Position numbers and translations under genes: made by a program. The notes beneath the pieces are model-generated. The model searched no databases, was not told the DNA's origin, and saw only the letters and a program-made list of their open reading frames with translations. From Paraburkholderia sp. Ac-20340 (GTDB lineage Bacteria > Pseudomonadota > Gammaproteobacteria > Burkholderiales > Burkholderiaceae), in NCBI RefSeq assembly GCF_017104965.1, contig NZ_JAAGPR010000003.1, positions 420,408-484,407 on the forward strand: DNA of 64,000 bases, read 5' to 3'. How positions within the stretch are numbered: position 1 is the stretch's first letter; each line of letters begins with the position of its first letter. This document shows positions 58,827-64,000 of this stretch, piece after piece.

Positions 58827-59867
58827 TTAAGCGCCGTTGGGCGACATGACCGGCGCGCGGTCGTAGAAGTAGATGCCGTGCGGCGAGCGGCCCACCGGAA
58901 TCGTCTTGACGAGCTTCTTCGTCTGCATGTCGATCAGGCCGATGTGCTTGGCGAAACGGAACGTTACCCACAGCCAGCGCTTGTCGGCGGAGAGTTCCAT
59001 GTCGTCGGGTCCGGGCATCAGGCCGTTGATCTCGCCCACTTTCTCAAGCGATTCTTCGTCGATGATGCTGATGACGTTCGACACGCGGCTCGACACCAGC
59101 ACGTGGCGGCCATCCACCATCGAGCGGAAGTTATGTGCGGCCTTGCCCACCTGGATCGTCTTGACGATTTTCTGGTTGCGCCAGTCCACCACGGCGACGT
59201 AATCGGCGCCCGTCATGCCCACCAGCAGATATTTTTCGCCAGGCGTGAGCCACATGCCCGCGGGCGCCGGGCCAACCTTCATCTTCCACAGCACTTTCTG
59301 CGTAGGCAGATCGACCGCGGCGATTTCACCCGAGACCTGCAGCGACACGAACACGATATTGCTGTCCTTCGTGAACGCCAGGTGGCTGGGCATGGCCGAA
59401 AGCGGCAGGCGCTTCGCGACCGTGAAATTGCCCGCGCCGCCGTAGTGATAAATATCCAGACGGTCCAGACGCAGGCCGGTGGTCACGAACCACTTGTTAT
59501 CCGGCGAAAAACCCAGTTGATACGGGTCTTCGACGTTTTCGATCCAGCGCTGCGGCTTGCCGGTTTTAGGATCGACGAACAGCAGGTTGTTCGACACCGA
59601 GTTCGCGACGATCAGCGAGCTGTTGTCCGGCGTCGGAAACAGGTGATGCGGCTCCTTGCCCGTGGGCACCGTGCCGACGAGTTCGTGCGTCTTGTCGTCG
59701 ATGAGGCTCAGCGTTGCCTCGCCCGAATTGAGCACGATGATGTTGTTCGCATGCGCAATGCTCGGCATAACCGTGGTGAGCGCGGCACCGACCAGCGCGG
59801 AGCACGCAAACATCACGGCCTTTTTCGCAAAGCTTGCGGCGGTACGGCGGAATTCGTTTGTACGCAT
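58827..59867 (-). CDS. exported YVTN/YncE-like beta-propeller protein
   Basis: A 346-residue protein with a signal peptide (1-40, ending SIAHA) and about seven blade repeats of the YncE/YVTN kind: NNIIVLNSGEATLSLIDDKTHELVGTVPTGKEPHHL, VDLPTQKVLWKMKVGPAPAGMWLTPGEKYLLVG, IIDEESLEKVGEINGLMPGPDDMELSADKRWLWV and a last LIDMQTKKLVKTIPVGRSPHGIYF. It is periplasmic and may bind a ligand or protein. It is 19 bases upstream of the sterol-desaturase-like gene. Confidence 0.85.
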   Translation of the reverse strand: MRTNEFRRTAASFAKKAVMFACSALVGAALTTVMPSIAHANNIIVLNSGEATLSLIDDKTHELVGTVPTGKEPHHLFPTPDNSSLIVANSVSNNLLFVDPKTGKPQRWIENVEDPYQLGFSPDNKWFVTTGLRLDRLDIYHYGGAGNFTVAKRLPLSAMPSHLAFTKDSNIVFVSLQVSGEIAAVDLPTQKVLWKMKVGPAPAGMWLTPGEKYLLVGMTGADYVAVVDWRNQKIVKTIQVGKAAHNFRSMVDGRHVLVSSRVSNVISIIDEESLEKVGEINGLMPGPDDMELSADKRWLWVTFRFAKHIGLIDMQTKKLVKTIPVGRSPHGIYFYDRAPVMSPNGA

Positions 59868-59947
59868 GAAGAGTCGTTCCCTGGCAGATCAGTGATTGTA
59901 GAACGCTTGCCGGTTCGCAAGGTTGACGTAGGGCCACTGAAATGTGG

Positions 59948-59975
59948 AAGGGGCGCAACGCGCGCCCCTTTTTCG
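59948..59975 (+). other. inverted repeat between hrpA and the propeller gene
   Basis: Stem 59948-59956 with 59962-59970 (arm AAGGGGCGC), followed on plus by TTT. It would end a plus-strand transcript, but no plus gene precedes it, so its use is unclear. Confidence 0.4.
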
Positions 59976-60009
59976 AACTATTGTTATGGCCCGCAAAGCG
60001 CCATCGACT

Positions 60010-63000
60010 TCATCGCTGCATCGATTCCCAGACCTTGTGGAGCCGCTTGACCGACACCGGCATCGGCGTGCGCAACTCCTGCGCAAAGAGCGAGATGCGC
60101 AACTCTTCGAGCAGCCAGCGGAATTCGCTCAGGCGCGCATCGAACACGCCGCCACGTTGCGACAGCGCACGCTGATACTGCTGCGCGAGCGGCTGGAATT
60201 CGGCCACCTGACGCGCGTCGCGGCCGGGATCGGCGCGCAGCTTGTCGATGCGCAGCGCCACGCCCTTGAGGTAGCGCGGGAAATGCACCAGTTGCGCGTA
60301 CGGCGTGTCCAGAATAAAGCGCTTGCTGATGAGCGCATCGACCTGCGCCTGCATATCCGCAGCGGGCGCGCCGAACGCCTTCGCCTGCACGAGCTTCTTC
60401 GCCAGCGACGCGTATTCCGCCAGAATCTGGCCGACCAGGCGCGCAATCTCCTGCGCCAGCAGCGAAAGACGTCCGCGCCCTTCGTCCTTGCGGGCGTGGA
60501 AACTCGCATCGTCGTCGGGCAGCGGGTCTTGCAGGCAGGCGCGATCGAGCGCCAGTTCGACCAGTTGATCGCGCAACTCTTCCTGGGTGGCGCGCGCCAT
60601 GAACTGCATCGCCATTTCGCGCAGGCCCGGCAGGTTCTTCTCCAGATAGCGGATCGGCTCGCGCAACTGCAGCCCGAACAGACGGCGCAAGCCCGCGCGA
60701 TGAATCCGCGCCGCCTCTTCCGGCGAATCGAATACCTCGACGTCGCAATGCGAGCCGCGATCGACCAGCGCCGGATAGCCGTACAGCGTCTGGCCGCCAC
60801 GGCGGATTTCCAGCAGTTCGGGCAGCTTGCCGAAATTCCACGTCGTGAGGTTTTCGTAGAGCGCGGTCGCGGCCGTGTCACCGCTTGCGGGCGTGTGCGG
60901 CGTGTTGAGTTTTTTGGCCACGCTTTGCGACGACTGCGCTTTATCTGCCGCTGCCGCGCCTTGAGCGCCCTCGCCCTGCGCATGCGTTTCCAGCGCCGCC
61001 AGCGCGGTGGCGCTCGCCAGCTTCTGGAACTGCTGCTGCGCCTGCGCGCCCAGTTCCGTGCGCAACTGCGCGAGATTGCGGCCCATCGCGAGCTGACGTC
61101 CGTGCTCGTCGATCACCTTGAAATTCATGAACAGATGCGCGGGCAGCGTCTCCAGCTTGAAATCGGACGATTTCAGCTGAAGCTGCTTCTGTGCGCGCAC
61201 ATCGGCGATCAAGGCTTCGACCAGGCCGCCCGCACCGAAGCGCTCGCCGCCCAGGCGATCGGCGAAACCCGCCGCGTATTCCGGCAAGGGCACGCAATGG
61301 CGGCGCAGCTTCTGCGGCAAGGACTTCAGCAGCAGATGCGCCTTCTCCTTGATCATGCCCGGCACGAGCCATTCGCAGCGGCGCGCATCGACCTGATTGA
61401 GCGCATAGAGCGGCACCGCGAGCGTCACGCCATCGCGCGGCGAACCCGGCTCGAAGTGATACGTGAGCGCCATCGCCGCGCCCGACATGGTCATGCGCTT
61501 CGGGAACAGCTCGGTCGTCACGCCGGCCGCTTCGTGGCGCATCAGGTCGTCGCGCGAGAGATAAAGCAGACGCAGCTTGTCCTCGGACTGACCGCTCTTT
61601 TTCACCTCGTCGCGATACCAGCGCTCGAACGTCGCGCCCGCGTAAATGCCGTCGGGAATCGCCTGATCGTAGAAACCGAAGATCAGTTCGTCGTCGACCA
61701 GCACGTCCTGGCGGCGCGACTTGTGTTCGAGTTGCTCGATATCGGCGAGCAGTTTGCGGTTGTGCGCGAAGAACGGCAGCTTCGTGTCGAATTCGCCTTC
61801 GACCAGCGCGCCGCGAATAAACAATTCGCGCGCCCGCGCCGGGTCCTGTTTGCCGAACGCCACCCGACGCCGCTGATACACCGGCAAGCCGTACAGCACG
61901 CCGCGCTCGAACGCGCTGACCTGCGCCGCACGCTTTTCCCAATGCGGCTCGGACAGCGAGGTCTTCAGCAGATGCGCGCCCACTTTTTCGAGCCATTCCG
62001 GCTCGATCTTCGCGATACAGCGCGCGTACAGGCGGCTCGTTTCGACCAGTTCCGCCGCCACGACCCAGCGCCCCGCTTTCTTCACCAGCGCCGAACCGGG
62101 CCAGAGATGGAACTTGATGCTGCGCGCGCCGAGGAAATGCGGCTCGTCTTCCGCCTTCAGGCCGATATTGCCGAGCAGACCGGTCAGCAGCGCGTGATGG
62201 ATTTCCTCGTAGGTCGCATCCGCTTCGTTGATGCGCCAGCCGTGCTCGCGCACCACCGTCAACAATTGTGAATGCACATCGCGCCATTCACGCAGCCGCA
62301 GATGCGAGAGGAAGTTCGCACGGCACGAGTCGACCAGTTGCTTGTTCGACTTCTTGTGCGCGACCGCATCCTCGAACCACGCCCAGATCTTCAGCCACTG
62401 GAGGAATTCGGAGCGCTCGTCGGCAAAACGGCGATGCGCCTGATCGGCCTGTTCCTGCGCCTCGATCGGGCGGTCGCGCGGGTCTTGCACCGAAAGCGCA
62501 CTGGCGATCACCAGCACTTCGCGCAGCGACTGCGAATCGCGCGCGGCCAGAATCATGCGGCCCACGCGCGGGTCGAGCGGCAGGCGCGCGAGTTCGCGGC
62601 CGAGCGTGGTGAGCGCGTTATCGTCGTCGACGGCGCCGAGTTCGTTGAGCAGTTGATAGCCGTCCGCAATCGCGCGGCCCGGCGGCGGCTCGATGAACGG
62701 GAAGGTTTCGATCGCCGTGAGATGCAGCGACTTCATGCGCAAAATCACCGCCGCGAGCGACGAACGCAGGATTTCCGGGTCCGAGAAGCGCGCGCGCGCG
62801 ATGTAATCCGATTCTTCGTAAAGCCGGATACAGATACCGTCGGCGACCCGGCCGCAACGGCCCGCGCGCTGGTTCGCGGCGGCCTGCGAGATCGACTCGA
62901 TCTGCAGTTGCTCGACCTTGTTGCGATACGAATAGCGCTTCACGCGCGCGAGGCCCGTATCCACCACATAGCGGATGCCCGGCACAGTCAGCGAGGTTTC

Positions 63001-64000
63001 CGCCACGTTGGTCGCGAGCACGATGCGGCGCGCGTTCGACGGCTTGAACACGCGCTCCTGCTCCTGCGCGGAAAGGCGCGCGAACAGCGGCAGGATTTCC
63101 GTGTGCGGCGGATGATGCTTGCGCAGCGCCTCGGCGGCGTCGCGAATTTCGCGCTCGCCGGGCAGGAACACGAGCACGTCGCCCGAGCCTTCGCGGCACA
63201 GTTCGTCGACGGCATCGACGATGGCGTCCATCAGGTCGCGATCGGTGTCGCGCTGCGATTTTTTCGTCGGCGCATTGCCCTGCGCGTTCTTCACAGCCGG
63301 GCTGTCTTCCTGCACCGGGCGATAGCGCACCTCGACCGGGTACAGACGCCCGCTCACCTCGATCACCGGCGCGGGCTTGTCGTCGCTGCCGAAGTGGCGC
63401 GCGAAGCGGTCGGCGTCGATGGTCGCGGACGTGACGATCAGCTTGAGATCGGGCCGGCGCGGCAGGATCTCTTTCAGATAGCCGAGCAGGAAGTCGATGT
63501 TCAGACTGCGCTCGTGCGCCTCGTCGATGATGATCGTGTCGTAGGCCTTGAGCAGCGGATCGGTCTGCGTTTCCGCGAGCAGAATGCCGTCCGTCATCAG
63601 CTTGACCGAGGCGCCGGGCGACAGATTGTCGGTAAAGCGCACCTTGTAGCCGACCACTTCGCCGAACGGCGTGCCGAGTTCTTCGGCGATACGCCGGCCG
63701 GTCGCCGAAGCCGCGATCCGGCGCGGCTGCGTGTGACCGATCAGGCCGCTGCCGCCCGCGCCGAGGCCGCGCCCGAGCGAGAGCGCGATCTTCGGCAACT
63801 GGGTGGTCTTGCCCGAGCCGGTTTCGCCGCTGACGATCACGACCTGGTTGTTGGCGATCGCGCGCGCGATTTCCTCGCGGCGGCCGGAAACCGGCAGCGC
63901 TTCGGGGAAGGTGATCGGCGGGATCGGGTTGGGCGTGACGGGCGCACGCGGGGCGCGGGGCGGGCGCGGTTCGCGCGGTTCGCGGGGTTCGCGCTCCGGG
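60010..64000 (-). CDS. hrpA: HrpA, DEAH-box ATP-dependent RNA helicase (5' end beyond window)
   Basis: Large DEAH helicase that rescues stalled ribosomes and processes mRNA. About 1,330 codons are visible and the N-terminus lies beyond base 64000. Motifs: GETGSGKTTQ (Walker A), IIIDEAHERSLNIDFLLGYL (DEAH), VTSATIDADRF, and LATNVAETSLTVPGI, QRAGRCGR (motif VI). The C-terminal HrpA-specific region (from about 620) follows. Before the helicase core the frame holds a Pro/Arg repeat (EPREPREPRPPRAPRAP). The start is not in the window. Confidence 0.94.
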   Translation of the reverse strand, partial: PEREPREPREPRPPRAPRAPVTPNPIPPITFPEALPVSGRREEIARAIANNQVVIVSGETGSGKTTQLPKIALSLGRGLGAGGSGLIGHTQPRRIAASATGRRIAEELGTPFGEVVGYKVRFTDNLSPGASVKLMTDGILLAETQTDPLLKAYDTIIIDEAHERSLNIDFLLGYLKEILPRRPDLKLIVTSATIDADRFARHFGSDDKPAPVIEVSGRLYPVEVRYRPVQEDSPAVKNAQGNAPTKKSQRDTDRDLMDAIVDAVDELCREGSGDVLVFLPGEREIRDAAEALRKHHPPHTEILPLFARLSAQEQERVFKPSNARRIVLATNVAETSLTVPGIRYVVDTGLARVKRYSYRNKVEQLQIESISQAAANQRAGRCGRVADGICIRLYEESDYIARARFSDPEILRSSLAAVILRMKSLHLTAIETFPFIEPPPGRAIADGYQLLNELGAVDDDNALTTLGRELARLPLDPRVGRMILAARDSQSLREVLVIASALSVQDPRDRPIEAQEQADQAHRRFADERSEFLQWLKIWAWFEDAVAHKKSNKQLVDSCRANFLSHLRLREWRDVHSQLLTVVREHGWRINEADATYEEIHHALLTGLLGNIGLKAEDEPHFLGARSIKFHLWPGSALVKKAGRWVVAAELVETSRLYARCIAKIEPEWLEKVGAHLLKTSLSEPHWEKRAAQVSAFERGVLYGLPVYQRRRVAFGKQDPARARELFIRGALVEGEFDTKLPFFAHNRKLLADIEQLEHKSRRQDVLVDDELIFGFYDQAIPDGIYAGATFERWYRDEVKKSGQSEDKLRLLYLSRDDLMRHEAAGVTTELFPKRMTMSGAAMALTYHFEPGSPRDGVTLAVPLYALNQVDARRCEWLVPGMIKEKAHLLLKSLPQKLRRHCVPLPEYAAGFADRLGGERFGAGGLVEALIADVRAQKQLQLKSSDFKLETLPAHLFMNFKVIDEHGRQLAMGRNLAQLRTELGAQAQQQFQKLASATALAALETHAQGEGAQGAAAADKAQSSQSVAKKLNTPHTPASGDTAATALYENLTTWNFGKLPELLEIRRGGQTLYGYPALVDRGSHCDVEVFDSPEEAARIHRAGLRRLFGLQLREPIRYLEKNLPGLREMAMQFMARATQEELRDQLVELALDRACLQDPLPDDDASFHARKDEGRGRLSLLAQEIARLVGQILAEYASLAKKLVQAKAFGAPAADMQAQVDALISKRFILDTPYAQLVHFPRYLKGVALRIDKLRADPGRDARQVAEFQPLAQQYQRALSQRGGVFDARLSEFRWLLEELRISLFAQELRTPMPVSVKRLHKVWESMQR

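Noticed and set aside
59944..62271. 775-codon open frame on the plus strand
   Set aside because: Antisense of hrpA; Arg/Gln/Leu-rich with no domain.

Overview
This is a GC-rich, almost fully coding stretch of chromosome whose gene content and order point to a betaproteobacterium of the order Burkholderiales (Burkholderia, Paraburkholderia or Caballeronia type). Evidence for this includes the iscR-iscS-iscU-iscA-hscB-hscA-fdx-iscX cluster, an aceE-aceF-lpdA operon whose E3 carries its own lipoyl domain, a phasin gene (polyhydroxyalkanoate storage), NtrBC-glnA, and a recJ-prfB-lysS block. I see no IS element, prophage, integrase or CRISPR array. The window looks like core genome with small accessory insertions.

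Layout. 1-6.2 kb (minus): an alpha/beta hydrolase cut by the window edge, comEC, tatD and the lipoprotein exporter genes lolD and lolC/E. 6.5-12.3 kb (plus): a conserved gene of unknown function, recJ, prfB (with its programmed +1 frameshift) and lysS. 12.7-13.4 kb: a glycine-zipper envelope protein. 13.5-19.8 kb (minus): the whole ISC iron-sulfur assembly operon, headed by iscR behind two tandem IscR-type sites. 19.9-24.2 kb: a low-molecular-weight tyrosine phosphatase, a small exported/anchored protein, lutB and lutA for lactate oxidation, and a divergent IclR regulator. 24.2-25.1 kb (minus): a two-gene module, a small HicA-like protein with a cysteine cluster followed by an HTH protein, behind a promoter overlapped by a perfect 18-bp palindrome. 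This is the best candidate here for an undescribed system. 25.3-28 kb: pbpG and a phasin. 28-34.4 kb (minus): the pyruvate dehydrogenase complex. 34.7-41.4 kb (plus): a PAS sensor kinase and FixJ-like regulator, folD and prlC. 41.5-48.1 kb: a mixed set of small metabolic genes (cytosine deaminase-like amidohydrolase, YgeA-like racemase, tRNA-fMet, PadR regulator with a long palindromic operator, nitronate monooxygenase, HCCA isomerase-like protein, SDR) and exonuclease III. 48.2-54.8 kb (minus): an S9 peptidase, ntrC, ntrB and glnA, with a sigma-54 promoter and several NtrC-like sites upstream of glnA. 55.3-64 kb: rhodanese, CinA-like protein, EI24 membrane protein, sterol-desaturase-like protein, an exported beta-propeller, and hrpA running off the right edge.

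How the parts work together. Three coherent systems are complete: Fe-S cluster assembly with autoregulation by IscR, the pyruvate dehydrogenase complex, and nitrogen control (NtrB/NtrC acting on glnA through sigma-54). Lactate oxidation genes lutA and lutB sit beside an IclR regulator, but no lutC is present at this locus. Assignments rest on motifs and remembered family features. No database search was possible.
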